Shown: positions 42,665 to 52,180, counted from the stretch's first letter. The stretch is DNA of 64,000 bases from an uncultured Lactobacillus sp. (GCF_948948975.1 NZ_CARBVX010000002.1:62001-126000), one strand, 5' to 3'. The notes: generated by a model from the sequence alone, not told the origin. Program-made: numbers and translations.

Positions 42665-43156
42665 ATGATATATGAATACGGTGGTATCGGCATTTATCCT
42701 AAGCATACGGTTATGGGGGTTGTGTCCTTCAAAATTCTAAATAGTAATAATGAACAAATTTATCAAATAAATATTAACGATACGCAAAATACAGTTACTA
42801 TCAAACTAAATGTCATCGCAAATATCCTCCCAAGTTTTCTTGATACTTTAGATGGTAAAGATTTTGCTCGAGTTTACTTAGATGTATCGGCTCATGGCGC
42901 TGCTGTAGCATTTCAATATATTGATCTTCCTATTTCTCAAATTAAGCAAGAAAATACTAATTTAGTAAATTTAACTTATGAATTTACAGTCCCTTCAAAT
43001 TTGAGTATTAAAAATAGTACTACAGAAAATTCTACATTCAAATTATCATCAATTGATATTAGATTAGCATTCTCAAATAAGTCTCATCATGAGATGGGAT
43101 TTGGTGAAACAATGCGTATAGGTACATTTATAAGCACAAGAATTATGGTGAATTAA
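42665..43156 (+). CDS. Lysogeny-module protein of unknown function (163 aa)
   Basis: A soluble beta-rich protein beginning MIYEYGGIGIYPKHTVMGVV. Long stretches of alternating hydrophobic residues (TVTIKLNVIANILPSFL) suggest a beta-sandwich. GGGGT precedes the start. It is co-oriented with the repressor and may be an accessory gene expressed in lysogeny. No family recognised. Confidence 0.6.
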   Translation: MIYEYGGIGIYPKHTVMGVVSFKILNSNNEQIYQININDTQNTVTIKLNVIANILPSFLDTLDGKDFARVYLDVSAHGAAVAFQYIDLPISQIKQENTNLVNLTYEFTVPSNLSIKNSTTENSTFKLSSIDIRLAFSNKSHHEMGFGETMRIGTFISTRIMVN

Positions 43157-43157
43157 T

Positions 43158-43523
43158 ATGAGTAAGAAAGACAATGTCATCATACCGACCGCATTTACAG
43201 ACGTTAATCATGCCGATCCAGGAACAGTGCCAACTAATCGCCAGATAAGCGATAATGATGGTACAGGAGGTGACAACATGAACGATAAATATGTCACACA
43301 TGAAGAATTAGAACTAAGTAATGAAAAAATATTGCATCATATAGATAATAAGTTTGCCGAAATGGATAAAAGATTTGCTGAAATAGATACAAAAATAGAT
43401 CTAAATACTGAAAAGGTTAATACTAAGTTTGCTAATCAAAAAGTATGGATTATTTTAACCCTAATTTCAGTCTTTGCTTCAGCCGCTGGAATTATTACTT
43501 TCATTTCTAATATTCTTAAATAA
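43158..43523 (+). CDS. Coiled-coil, C-terminal membrane-anchored protein with two possible starts
   Basis: The 121-aa frame has a soluble N-terminal 40 residues, a coiled coil with three FAEMDKR/FAEIDTK-like repeats and one C-terminal membrane helix (WIILTLISVFASAAGIITFI). A second in-frame ATG at 43278 has AGGAGGTGACAAC before it, a stronger ribosome site than the first. It would give 81 residues. The XhlA-like topology and lysogeny position suggest a membrane role such as exclusion. Inference only. Confidence 0.65.
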   Translation: MSKKDNVIIPTAFTDVNHADPGTVPTNRQISDNDGTGGDNMNDKYVTHEELELSNEKILHHIDNKFAEMDKRFAEIDTKIDLNTEKVNTKFANQKVWIILTLISVFASAAGIITFISNILK

Positions 43524-43561
43524 TTTTTTACACGTTAATATAATTTTTTCCTTTTGACACC

Positions 43562-43594
43562 AAGGCGTATTGAAAGAATTTAATACGCCTTTTT
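43562..43594. terminator. Terminator after the repressor operon
   Basis: AAGGCGTATT pairs with AATACGCCTT around a 10-base loop, followed by TTTTT. The T-run joins CTTTTTACGT, which is also present in the att core. Confidence 0.85.
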
Positions 43595-43636
43595 ACGTCC
43601 AATACCTGATCGACGCTAAAAGCTGCTTGGAGGAAA

Positions 43637-44185
43637 ATGTTGAAAAAACTTATTGTTCGTCGTTTAATTGGTGGTCTATTATTAGCTATTTTCGGTTTTT
43701 ATATTCTTTACAGAGGCATTAATTTATCTATACTTGGTGTACGTTATAATATTAAAAGCATAACAAGTACAGGTGGCGACTGCATTATCTTAGGCGGTGT
43801 AAGTGCACTAGTAGGAACTGTTTTAGCAAGTACGAGCTATATGTTTCAAAAAAAATGGCTTGATTATACCCTTACTATTATTGAAACAATTGGAATTGTA
43901 ATTTGGATGATAGAAATTTCACTTCCAGGATCTGAATATGGGAGTTTAGTTTGGATAGATACTTTAATAGCGGCTGCCTTATTAATTATATCTATTCCTT
44001 GGTCTAAAAATGGTTATAAAGAAATGCCTTATAATATGAAAAAACCAGTCAAAGAATCTCGAGTAATAGTATCTTCATCTAAAGACCTAGATCAAATCAC
44101 AAAACTAAAACAGCTCTTAGATGCTGATGCAATTACTCAAGAAGAGTTTGAATCTAAAAAGAAAGAAATTTTAGATCGCCTATAA
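43637..44185 (+). CDS. SHOCT-domain membrane protein
   Basis: Hydrophobic segments lie at about residues 9-30, 45-68, 77-93 and 106-122. The C-terminus QITKLKQLLDADAITQEEFE is a SHOCT domain, a short helical motif found at the ends of many bacterial membrane proteins. GGAGGAAA precedes the ATG. It stands between terminators, so it is its own unit in the lysogeny region. The role is unknown. Confidence 0.75.
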   Translation: MLKKLIVRRLIGGLLLAIFGFYILYRGINLSILGVRYNIKSITSTGGDCIILGGVSALVGTVLASTSYMFQKKWLDYTLTIIETIGIVIWMIEISLPGSEYGSLVWIDTLIAAALLIISIPWSKNGYKEMPYNMKKPVKESRVIVSSSKDLDQITKLKQLLDADAITQEEFESKKKEILDRL

Positions 44186-44209
44186 CCAGTGTAACAACTG
44201 GTTTTATTT
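44184..44209. terminator. Terminator before the integrase gene
   Basis: AACCAGT pairs with ACTGGTT around GTAACA and is followed by TTATTTT. Confidence 0.75.
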
Positions 44210-44256
44210 TCAAGTTTATTTGAACATCAGTTCCCTTGGAAAGGAGGTGAACTAAA

Positions 44257-45410
44257 ATGCCTAGAAAAAAAGATAATGAAATTTATACTTATAAATTAAA
44301 ATCCGGGAAAGTTAAATACGGCTTCAAAACATATATCGGTAAAAATGAAGAGAATGGTAAAAGCGTTAAAGTGACCCGTCAAGGTTTTTCTACCAGAAAA
44401 GAGGCTGAACAAGAAAAATATAGATTGAAAGTTGCTGGGGGCACTGCAGTTGCCAATGAGCATCAAGAATTTCAAGAAAATAAAACAGTACAAAATACAT
44501 GGAAAGCTTTTCACGAGTCTCAAAAATTAGTTGTGCGCCCTTCTACCTTGCTACGTAATAACACCATGTATAAAAAGATTAAAGCAGAGTTTGGAAATGC
44601 TTATATAAATAAAATTGACCCTGACCATTTACAAAATTGGATTAATGAATTGGCAAAAAATTATGTTGAATTTAAGCCAATAGTTAATTTATTGCATCGG
44701 CTCATAAAACTAGCACTTCTTAAGGGCTGGGCTACGGATGATCCTTTTAATCGAGTAATTATTCCTAAAAAAGGCAAAAAGTCCAATCATGATAGCAAAG
44801 ATAATTATTATGAAGAAGATGAGCTGAAAGCATTCCTCAATGCTGCAAAAAAGGTTAGCCCTAAAATTTATGCATTCATGTTTACTAGTGCTTCATTAGG
44901 ATTAAGACGTGGTGAAACTTTTGCATTAAAATGGACAGACATAGATTTTGATCAAAAAACCATTTATATTTCTAGAACTGTATCTACTACTGAAGATGGC
45001 AAAAAATAATCGGTCCTACAAAAACCAACGATAAGTATCGTCGAATTGACGGACTCCCAATGTCTGATAAACTAGTAGATGTATTGAAAAATTATAGAGA
45101 AAACTTTAGTAATGCTGAATCAGACTTTATCTTTTGTAATCGTTCAGGTGATTACTACAATACTTCTATCACCAATTCATGGTTAGATAAAATTTACAAA
45201 GAAAATCCTGACCTAAAGAGAATTACTACTCACGGTTTGAGACATACGCTAGCCTCTCTGCTTTTTGAAAGTGACCAAACTATCAATCCACAAGAAGTCC
45301 AGTATATGCTCGGCCATAGCGATGTTAAGACCACCTTGGATATCTATACAACTGTTACAAAAAAGAGAAAAGATAGACTCAAGCGTTCAGTAAATTCTCT
45401 TAAAATTTAA
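44257..45410 (+). pseudogene. int: Tyrosine integrase, split by a one-base frameshift
   Basis: The first part (44257-45009) has the arm- and core-binding domains and the first catalytic arginine in LGLRRGE. It ends early at GGC AAA AAA TAA. The second part continues in the -1 frame with IIGPTKTNDKYRR, HGLRHTLASLLFE, LGHSDVKTTLDIY, which hold the other catalytic residues, including the tyrosine. With seven A in place of six the frame is continuous and gives 384 aa, the normal size. So this is a deletion in an A-tract, unless slippage on A6 rescues it. The stop is immediately before attR. Confidence 0.88.
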
Positions 45411-45431
45411 TTTTTACGTACTTTTTACGTA
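45411..45431 (+). repeat. attR core (21-bp direct repeat)
   Basis: Identical to 16749-16769: TTTTTACGTA twice with one C between. It begins at the base after the integrase stop. Confidence 0.9.
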
Positions 45432-45439
45432 GAAAATAA

Positions 45440-45469
45440 TTGCATAAGAAGTATTTCTTACTTTATAAG
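45440..45469 (+). promoter_or_regulatory. Promoter candidate for mvaD-mvaK2-fni
   Basis: TTGCAT (45440-45445), an 18-bp spacer and TATAAG (45464-45469). It lies on the chromosomal side of attR, about 80 bp before mvaD, so the operon may be transcribed independently of mvk and the prophage. Confidence 0.5.
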
Positions 45470-45550
45470 TGCGTAAAAGCTTGATAATACAATATTCTTA
45501 AAAGAAATTATTTTAAACAATCATATTAATTATTGGATTGAGGAAATTTA

Positions 45551-46516
45551 ATGAAGAAAACTGCGCGTGCCCATACTAACATCGCCTTAATTAAATATTG
45601 GGGAAAAGCTAACTCCGCTTTAAAGACCCCATTAATGTCTAGTCTTTCAATGACGTTAGATGCTTTTTATACTGATACTACATTTGAACATGATTCTTCA
45701 TTAACTGAAGATACCTTTATTTTAAATGAGCAGAAACAATCATTAGAAGATAGTAAGCGAGTTTTTAATTATATTCATTTATTACAAGAAAAGTTTGGCG
45801 TTACTGACCACTTTACAATTCGGTCTACAAACCATGTTCCTACTTCTGCTGGACTTGCTTCCTCAGCATCAGCTTTTGCAGCTCTTGCAACAAGCTTTGC
45901 TGCAAGCTATGGATTAGATCTTTCTAAAAAAGAACTTTCAAGACTTGCACGCCTTGGGTCAGGCTCAGCTACCAGATCAATTTATGGCGGTTTTGTTGAA
46001 TGGAAAAAAGGATTTGATGATGAGAGTTCTTATGCGGTTCCAATTGATGAAAATCCCGATCTTGATCTTTCTCTACTAGCAGTCGAAATTAATACAAAGC
46101 AGAAAAAAATTTCCTCAACAAATGGAATGCAGTTAGCCCAAACTTCTCCTTTTTATCAGCCTTGGTTAGCCCGAAACGAACAAGAAATTGCAGAAATTAA
46201 ACAAGCTATCCAAAATAAGGACTTCACTAAGATTGGTGAACTTAGTGAACTAAGTGCTAACGAAATGCACGCTTGCAATTTAACCGCTAAAGAACCGTTT
46301 ACTTATTTTGAGCCAGAAACTATTAAAATCATTAAATTAGTTGAAGAGTTAAGAAAAAATGGCATCGAATGTTACTATACAATTGATGCCGGTCCAAATG
46401 TAAAAATTCTCTGCACCTTAAGAAATAGAAAAGATATTATTTCTGCTGTTCAGAAAACCTTGACTAATGTTAAAATAGTCGTTGCGAGTTTCGGCCCAGG
46501 CGTTACTCTGCTTTAG
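45551..46516 (+). CDS. mvaD: Diphosphomevalonate decarboxylase
   Basis: Converts diphosphomevalonate to isopentenyl diphosphate with ATP. GHMP fold: ARAHTNIALIKYWGKAN at the start and the phosphate-binding SAGLASSASAFAALA near residue 100, with GGFVEWKKG following. Length 321 aa. GAGGAAATTTA precedes the ATG. First gene of the mevalonate genes right of the prophage. Confidence 0.96.
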   Translation: MKKTARAHTNIALIKYWGKANSALKTPLMSSLSMTLDAFYTDTTFEHDSSLTEDTFILNEQKQSLEDSKRVFNYIHLLQEKFGVTDHFTIRSTNHVPTSAGLASSASAFAALATSFAASYGLDLSKKELSRLARLGSGSATRSIYGGFVEWKKGFDDESSYAVPIDENPDLDLSLLAVEINTKQKKISSTNGMQLAQTSPFYQPWLARNEQEIAEIKQAIQNKDFTKIGELSELSANEMHACNLTAKEPFTYFEPETIKIIKLVEELRKNGIECYYTIDAGPNVKILCTLRNRKDIISAVQKTLTNVKIVVASFGPGVTLL

Positions 46517-46550
46517 TAATTTGAAAATAAAAAGATTAGAGGAATATTCG

Positions 46551-47624
46551 TTGATTACAGAACAAGCACCAGGAAAGTTGTATATTGCGGGAGAGTATGC
46601 AGTTCTTGAGCAAAACTGCCCTGCTATTTTAGTTGCGGTAAATGAATTTGTACGTGTTTCAATTGCAAAAAGTACAGGTACACGTGGGTTAATTCATTCT
46701 AAACAGTATTCTCAAGATTCAATTCACTGGATTCGTAAAGGTAACCAAATGGTTATTGATAATCGTGATAATCCGTTTGAATACATTTTATCTGCTATTA
46801 ACTTTACAGAACGTTTTTGTCTTGAACAAAAAGTTCCAATGTCTTTATATGACCTACATGTTAATTCAGATCTTGATTCAGCCGATGGTAAGAAATACGG
46901 TCTTGGCTCTTCAGCTGCTGTAACAGTTGCTACAGTGAAGGCTATTCTTAATTTTTATGGATTACATTGTACAAAAGATCTTATTTTTAAACTTTCTGCT
47001 ATTTCTCACTACAGCGTTCAAGGCAATGGTTCTGCTGGTGATATTGCGGCTAGTGTCTATGGCGGTTGGCTGGCTTATCAAACTTTTGATAAAGCATGGC
47101 TTAAGAAAGAATTAGCTACTAAATCGCTTAGCGAAGTTTTAAATGAAGCTTGGCCTGGTCTGAAGATTCAATTATTAACTCCTCCAGAAGGACTAGACTT
47201 GGTAATTGGCTGGAGTCAAAAACCTGCTTCAACTTCTCAATTAGTTGATAAAACAAATGCAAAGAAAAAGTTTATTAAGACTCAATATGATACTTTTTTA
47301 GATGAATCACGAAAATGTGTCCTTGATATGATTAAGGGCTTTAATGAAAAAAATATTTCTTTAATTCAAAAACAAATTCGTTTAAACCGTGAATTATTAA
47401 AAGACTTTGCATCTCTTAATCATATTGCTATCGAAATTCCACGTTTAACTAAATTAATAGATATTGCCGAACAATTTAATGGCGCTGCTAAGACTTCCGG
47501 TGCAGGAAATGGTGACTGCGGCATTGTGATTGCCGATGAAAATACTGATATTCAAGAGATGAAAAATAATTGGCGTAAAAATGGAATTATGCCATTAAAC
47601 TTTCTAGTTCACTCAATTGCTTAA
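46551..47624 (+). CDS. mvaK2: Phosphomevalonate kinase
   Basis: GHMP kinase that makes diphosphomevalonate. I chose the TTG at 46551 (MITEQAPGKLYIAGEYAVLE) since AGAGGA is 7 bases upstream; a longer frame starting inside mvaD adds unrelated residues. The ATP motif is KKYGLGSSAAVTVATV and the third motif AAKTSGAGNGDCGIV. Length 357 aa is standard. It supplies the substrate of MvaD. Confidence 0.94.
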   Translation: MITEQAPGKLYIAGEYAVLEQNCPAILVAVNEFVRVSIAKSTGTRGLIHSKQYSQDSIHWIRKGNQMVIDNRDNPFEYILSAINFTERFCLEQKVPMSLYDLHVNSDLDSADGKKYGLGSSAAVTVATVKAILNFYGLHCTKDLIFKLSAISHYSVQGNGSAGDIAASVYGGWLAYQTFDKAWLKKELATKSLSEVLNEAWPGLKIQLLTPPEGLDLVIGWSQKPASTSQLVDKTNAKKKFIKTQYDTFLDESRKCVLDMIKGFNEKNISLIQKQIRLNRELLKDFASLNHIAIEIPRLTKLIDIAEQFNGAAKTSGAGNGDCGIVIADENTDIQEMKNNWRKNGIMPLNFLVHSIA

Positions 47625-47636
47625 CAGGAAAAAATT

Positions 47637-48662
47637 ATGTCACAAAGATCTCAAAGAAAAGAAGAACATCTAGCACTAGCTAAGATGTTTTTTAATAGTA
47701 ATAAAGATAATGATTTTAATCATGTTCATTTAATCCGCCCTGCTCTTCCAGAAAGCGCAGTAAATAAAAATAGTATTTCAACTGAAATGTTTGGTCACAA
47801 AATTAGTGCTCCATTCTTTATTAATGCAATGACTGGCGGCTCCGACACTTCCTATATCATCAATCAACGTTTAGCAAAAGCAGCTGCTGCAGAAAATATT
47901 CCGATGGCTTTAGGATCCGCTAGCATTCTTGAGAAAGAAATTGATCAAATAAAGAGCTTTGAAGTTGCACGTCAAGAAAATCCTGATGGACTAATTTTTG
48001 CAAATGTTAATCCAACTACTGATCCAAAAGTAGCTCAAAAGATTGTTGACGCTTTAGATGCAAATGCATTACAGATTCATCTTAATAGTGTTCAAGAAGC
48101 TGTAATGCCTGAAGGCGATCGAGATTTTCATTGGATAGATAATCTAAAAGAAATTAGAGATACAGTTGATGTGCCAATCATTATTAAGGAAGTTGGAATG
48201 GGAATTGATCCTGAATCTCTTCGTACCCTTTTGATCAATGACTTTTCAATTATCGATTTAGGTGGAAGTGGCGGAACTAATTTTGCGCAAATTGAAAATG
48301 AAAGACGAAAGACTCAAAAATTAAACTTTTTAGAAGATATTGGCCTTTCTACTGTTAAAACACTGCTTGCAGCACGTACTATCCCCGTTAATAAAACTAT
48401 TATTGCAGCTGGTGGCATTACAAATGCACTGGATATTTTTAAGTCTTTAGTTTTAGGTGCACAGTACGTTGGTATTGCAAACTATTTCTTGCAGTATGCT
48501 AGCCAAGATTCTGAGACTTTAATTGCTGCTATTCAAAACTTAAAATATGAATTGAAATTGTTAACTGCTCTATTTGGGTTAGATCATATTTCTAAAACAG
48601 ATGAAGTTAAATATTATTTGGACACAGACCTTTACAATTTTACTCGACAACTCTATAATTAG
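47637..48662 (+). CDS. fni: Type 2 isopentenyl-diphosphate isomerase (FMN-dependent)
   Basis: Interconverts isopentenyl and dimethylallyl diphosphate. 341 aa with the TIM-barrel landmarks of the family: the PFFINAMTGGSD segment, the DANALQIHLNSVQE segment that holds the catalytic glutamine region, and IDLGGSGGTNFAQIE. Last gene of the mevalonate operon, ended by a strong terminator. Type 2 is usual in Firmicutes. Confidence 0.95.
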   Translation: MSQRSQRKEEHLALAKMFFNSNKDNDFNHVHLIRPALPESAVNKNSISTEMFGHKISAPFFINAMTGGSDTSYIINQRLAKAAAAENIPMALGSASILEKEIDQIKSFEVARQENPDGLIFANVNPTTDPKVAQKIVDALDANALQIHLNSVQEAVMPEGDRDFHWIDNLKEIRDTVDVPIIIKEVGMGIDPESLRTLLINDFSIIDLGGSGGTNFAQIENERRKTQKLNFLEDIGLSTVKTLLAARTIPVNKTIIAAGGITNALDIFKSLVLGAQYVGIANYFLQYASQDSETLIAAIQNLKYELKLLTALFGLDHISKTDEVKYYLDTDLYNFTRQLYN

Positions 48663-48674
48663 TGCTATTTCTTT

Positions 48675-48706
48675 GGATGGCTGCTTACAGCAGCCATCCT
48701 TTTTGT
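48675..48706 (+). terminator. Terminator of the mevalonate operon
   Basis: GGATGGCTG pairs with CAGCCATCC around CTTACAG and is followed by TTTTTGTTTT. Confidence 0.9.
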
Positions 48707-48764
48707 TTTATTATGTTATTAATGTTAAAGTAACAATTTTATTAATTTAAATATAAAAGTAAAA

Positions 48765-48815
48765 AAGTTCATTAAATCAAATTTTGATCTATACCAAATT
48801 TAATTTAATGAACTT
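48765..48815 (-). terminator. Terminator of the ABC exporter operon
   Basis: A 13-bp perfect stem (48765-48777 with 48803-48815) has a 25-base loop and runs into six T on the minus strand. Confidence 0.8.
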
Positions 48816-48852
48816 CATCCTACTAAATATCCAAAGTTAATTGATATTGGCT

Positions 48853-50436
48853 TTATTCTTTTATCAAATGAATTTCGCGATCAAATAATTCATGCATTTC
48901 TTCAGTAAAATTATGAGCAATAAATACAATTGTCGCTTTACTTTTTAATAATTTGTCTAAAATATCAATCGTTCCATTTTGATCAATCGCACTCGTCCCC
49001 TCATCAATTAAAATAATATCACTCTCATGAACTTGAGCCCTTGCTAAAACAATTTTTTGCCTCTGTCCTCCAGAGATGTTTAATTTATCAAGATCCAGTT
49101 TTTTATTAATTCCCTCATCAAATTTTTGCAGATCAGCTGATAAATTTACTTCTTTTACTGACTTTTCAACCTTATTATCTAACTTATTGTTAAACATAGT
49201 AATGTTTTCTTTAATTGAAGCTGGGAATATAACTGGATCTTGCGGTAAGTATCCAATTGTTTTCAAATCTGGATTAATCTCATTTCCATCCTTATCTTCA
49301 AAAATAATCTTCCCAGCACTGGGTGCTAATTCTCCCAATATCAATTTAAACAGAGTTGATTTACCAGTACCAGAATCTCCTGTTAAGAGAATCTTTTCAC
49401 CTTGATTAATCTGAATATCCGGATAACTTAGTTTTTCGCCATTTGGAAAATTGAGTCTTAATGATTCTGTTTTAATTACAGTAGGCATATTTGTTTTTTG
49501 CTTATCTGAAACTTGAACTTTTTCCGCTGCTTCATTTACTTCTTCAATTAGACTCTTTACTCCCTTCATTTCTCCCCTAGCCTGAGAGATTTCATTAATT
49601 GCTTGATTTAAATAAAATCTGAAATTTCCCACTATTAATAGAGTACTCATTTGTACTAAGCCATTTTTGACTAAAAATCCAGTCAAAACAAATATGACCA
49701 ACCCAAACAATGCAGAAGCTATCCCGTTAATCGCATTAAGTAATTTAGTATAAGTAGTTTGCTTAACAGTTGCGTCTTCAAGTTTTTTACTAGCATTTTG
49801 AGTGATAGAAAATAGCTTTGCACCAGCTGCAAATTGTCTTAATTGATCTAAACCGCGTAGCCAGTCATTTAAAGTATCTAAATATATTTCATTGTTAGTC
49901 GAAATAAGTTTATTAGCTTTTTGGAGTGGTTTTTCAATCAATTTTGGCAAAGCTAGAGAAATGGCTACAATTATACAAATTGTAATTAAGAGAGTCCAAC
50001 TTAACATAATTAAATATATGATAATTGCAATAAGTTGAACAACTCCAAAAATTAGATTTAGAAGAGAGCCATAGTAATTATCATTAATTAATTCTAAATC
50101 ATTAGTTAGCCTATTTTGAATTTTTGAAACCGGATGATCTCTATCATCATGGAAATAATGATCTACTATCTTTTCTCTTACACTATTATTTAAATCTTGC
50201 GTTTGAGCAAGAAGTAGATATTGGGTCAAACTAAATAGTGCATAAAACATTATACACACAGTTAAACTAATAGCTGAAATTATCAAAAAATTTGGTAAAT
50301 TTCTTGAAAGAATAATACTCGTCTCTATTTGAACTAAGGCCGTCATCGCAATTGTTAAAAGAGGAGAAAGAATAGCTAAAATTGAAAACAGAAAAAAACG
50401 TGCCCTATTAATTCGAATAAAATTTCTTAAATTCAT
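48853..50436 (-). CDS. ABC exporter, fused membrane and ATPase domains (second subunit)
   Basis: Residues 1 to about 300 contain six membrane helices. The nucleotide-binding domain has Walker A LTGDSGTGKSTLFK, signature NISGGQRQKIVLARA and Walker B IILIDEGTSAID. The gene overlaps the upstream exporter stop by one base (ATGAATTTA after the previous frame), and the two proteins are alike along their length, so they probably form a heterodimer. Substrate unknown; a peptide or drug is most likely. No leader peptidase domain is fused. Confidence 0.88.
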   Translation of the reverse strand: MNLRNFIRINRARFFLFSILAILSPLLTIAMTALVQIETSIILSRNLPNFLIISAISLTVCIMFYALFSLTQYLLLAQTQDLNNSVREKIVDHYFHDDRDHPVSKIQNRLTNDLELINDNYYGSLLNLIFGVVQLIAIIIYLIMLSWTLLITICIIVAISLALPKLIEKPLQKANKLISTNNEIYLDTLNDWLRGLDQLRQFAAGAKLFSITQNASKKLEDATVKQTTYTKLLNAINGIASALFGLVIFVLTGFLVKNGLVQMSTLLIVGNFRFYLNQAINEISQARGEMKGVKSLIEEVNEAAEKVQVSDKQKTNMPTVIKTESLRLNFPNGEKLSYPDIQINQGEKILLTGDSGTGKSTLFKLILGELAPSAGKIIFEDKDGNEINPDLKTIGYLPQDPVIFPASIKENITMFNNKLDNKVEKSVKEVNLSADLQKFDEGINKKLDLDKLNISGGQRQKIVLARAQVHESDIILIDEGTSAIDQNGTIDILDKLLKSKATIVFIAHNFTEEMHELFDREIHLIKE

Positions 50437-52016
50437 TATTCCTCTTCCCCTTTCTTAGCTAACTTTATTTCTTGATCAAACTTAGCTCTTAACTCTGGTG
50501 TAAAATTATGGGCAATCATTAAAATTGTCTGATCAGTTTTTAGCAACGCAGTAATAATCTCTTCAGTAGCTTTTTGATCAATTGCACTAGTTACCTCATC
50601 CATTAATACAAATGGTTGATGATAAATTTCACTTCTAGCTAATACGATCTTTTGTCGTTGGCCTCCGGATAGATTATTTTTCTTTAAATTAACTTCTGTA
50701 TCAATTCCAGAAGGCATTTTATCTAAATCATTTTTCAGTTCAACATTATTAATAACATTCATTAATTGTTTTTCTGTTCTTTTAACAAACATCGTTATAT
50801 TATCTTTAATTGAAATCGGAAAAACTATTGGATCTTGCGGTAAATAACCCAGGCTAGCATTGGTTATTGGTCGACTTTCCTTATCAAAATAAGTGATCTT
50901 ACCACATTTAGTCTCAATTTTCCCCAACAATGCTTTAAATAAGGTGGACTTCCCTGTTCCCGAATCTCCAGTTAAAAGTACTTTTTCACCAGGCTTAATA
51001 GTGAAATTTGGATAAGTGAGAGTCTCACCTTCATCGTATGTGACTTTCAAATTTTCAACCGATACACCATAGGCAGCTGTCTTTACAGGCTGCTTTTCTT
51101 TTTTGCGTAAAGTTAAAATTTCCTCTCTTAATGTTTTAGTTGATTTAACTAAAGTAATTGAATGGGTAATTTCCCAAACTGCTGAAAAGATAGCTGATCC
51201 AAATGCACCTGCTACAGCAAATTCCCCAAAAGAAATAATATGATTTAGGAATAAAATTCCTGCAAAAAATGATATTCCTATTTGTGCTAAGGCATTTCCG
51301 AAACCATTGAACAAGTAGGAAGTCGTTTGGTATCGATAGTTTTTCTTATTTGCCTTAGTGTAATCGTCACTGGCCTTATGCAGCTGTCTTCTCAATCTCT
51401 CATATGCACTAAAGCGTCTTAACTCTTGCAGTCCACCAAACCAATGTTCAATCGTATTTAGCAACTTTTCATTTTTATCATTTACTTTCTTAGTTGCCTG
51501 AGCTGTTTTCTTTTCCATAATTTTCGGTAGAAGAAAATTAATCCCTAGTAATATCGCACTAACTAAAATTAAGCTCCAGTTCATAGTAAACAACAAAACA
51601 ACAGCAATTAAAATTTCAAGAGTTCCACTCAAAATTGATACCCATGGAGTAGCAAAATTAGTAGTTAATAGCTTAAGATTTGCTGTTAATTGATTTTGCA
51701 TTTTGGAAGTTTTTTCAGCTTCTGAAGAAGCATAGTAATGCTCAATAATTTCTTCTCTAATCTTATGAACATAGTCTTGGGTTTGTCTTGTGAAAGCAAC
51801 TGTTGCAATTGGTAATAAAACTGCTGTCCCTATTTCCATCCCAGCCTGAATAAAAGTCCAAAAAAGATATCCATTTAAGTTACCTTTAAGAATATTGTTT
51901 AATGAATCTTTAAAAAGATATTCTCCCATTGAACCCGCAACTGCATATAAAATATACAAACAAAAAATCAATATTGAACGGGGAACATTAATTTTAACCA
52001 ACTCTTTAAACGTCAT
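50436..52016 (-). CDS. ABC exporter, fused membrane and ATPase domains (first subunit)
   Basis: A 526-aa half-transporter: six membrane helices, then Walker A LTGDSGTGKSTLFKALLG, signature NNLSGGQRQKIVLARSE and Walker B FVLMDEVTSAID. Both ATPase sites of the pair look catalytically competent. GGAGGGA precedes the start and a promoter lies upstream. It is co-translated with the second subunit. Confidence 0.88.
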   Translation of the reverse strand: MTFKELVKINVPRSILIFCLYILYAVAGSMGEYLFKDSLNNILKGNLNGYLFWTFIQAGMEIGTAVLLPIATVAFTRQTQDYVHKIREEIIEHYYASSEAEKTSKMQNQLTANLKLLTTNFATPWVSILSGTLEILIAVVLLFTMNWSLILVSAILLGINFLLPKIMEKKTAQATKKVNDKNEKLLNTIEHWFGGLQELRRFSAYERLRRQLHKASDDYTKANKKNYRYQTTSYLFNGFGNALAQIGISFFAGILFLNHIISFGEFAVAGAFGSAIFSAVWEITHSITLVKSTKTLREEILTLRKKEKQPVKTAAYGVSVENLKVTYDEGETLTYPNFTIKPGEKVLLTGDSGTGKSTLFKALLGKIETKCGKITYFDKESRPITNASLGYLPQDPIVFPISIKDNITMFVKRTEKQLMNVINNVELKNDLDKMPSGIDTEVNLKKNNLSGGQRQKIVLARSEIYHQPFVLMDEVTSAIDQKATEEIITALLKTDQTILMIAHNFTPELRAKFDQEIKLAKKGEEE

Positions 52017-52047
52017 TATTTGTCCCTCCTATTTTTATTTGTTATTA

Positions 52048-52075
52048 ATTATACTAATGTTTTTTTAATTTACAA
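52048..52075 (-). promoter_or_regulatory. Promoter of the ABC exporter pair
   Basis: TTGTAA (52070-52075), a 16-bp spacer and TATAAT (52048-52053) on the minus strand, 31 bp before the start codon. Confidence 0.6.
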
Positions 52076-52137
52076 TCATATTTTTATAAGCGGACAAATT
52101 TATGACCTAAGTGGTATATTTTCGGACTCAACGAGTA

Positions 52138-52146
52138 TGCTATACT
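52138..52146 (+). promoter_or_regulatory. Extended -10 promoter of the efflux leader
   Basis: TGCTATACT stands 35 bp before the leader GTG codon. The -35 region is weak, as is common for extended -10 promoters. Confidence 0.5.
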
Positions 52147-52180
52147 TATTTTATCTATGATAAATCGAGGTGATTACTAA

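Larger units (their letters stand above)
16749..45431. mobile_element. Defective contractile-tail (PBSX-like) prophage
   Basis: The element is bounded by a 21-bp perfect direct repeat (16749-16769 and 45411-45431); the repeat-to-repeat distance is 28,662 bp. The integrase abuts the right repeat and the lysis genes abut the left, as in normal prophages. It has head, tail sheath, baseplate, receptor-binding and lysis genes. Replication, recombination and both terminase genes are missing, the portal start is lost and the integrase is frameshifted. It interrupts the interval between mvk and mvaD without cutting either gene. Confidence 0.93.
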
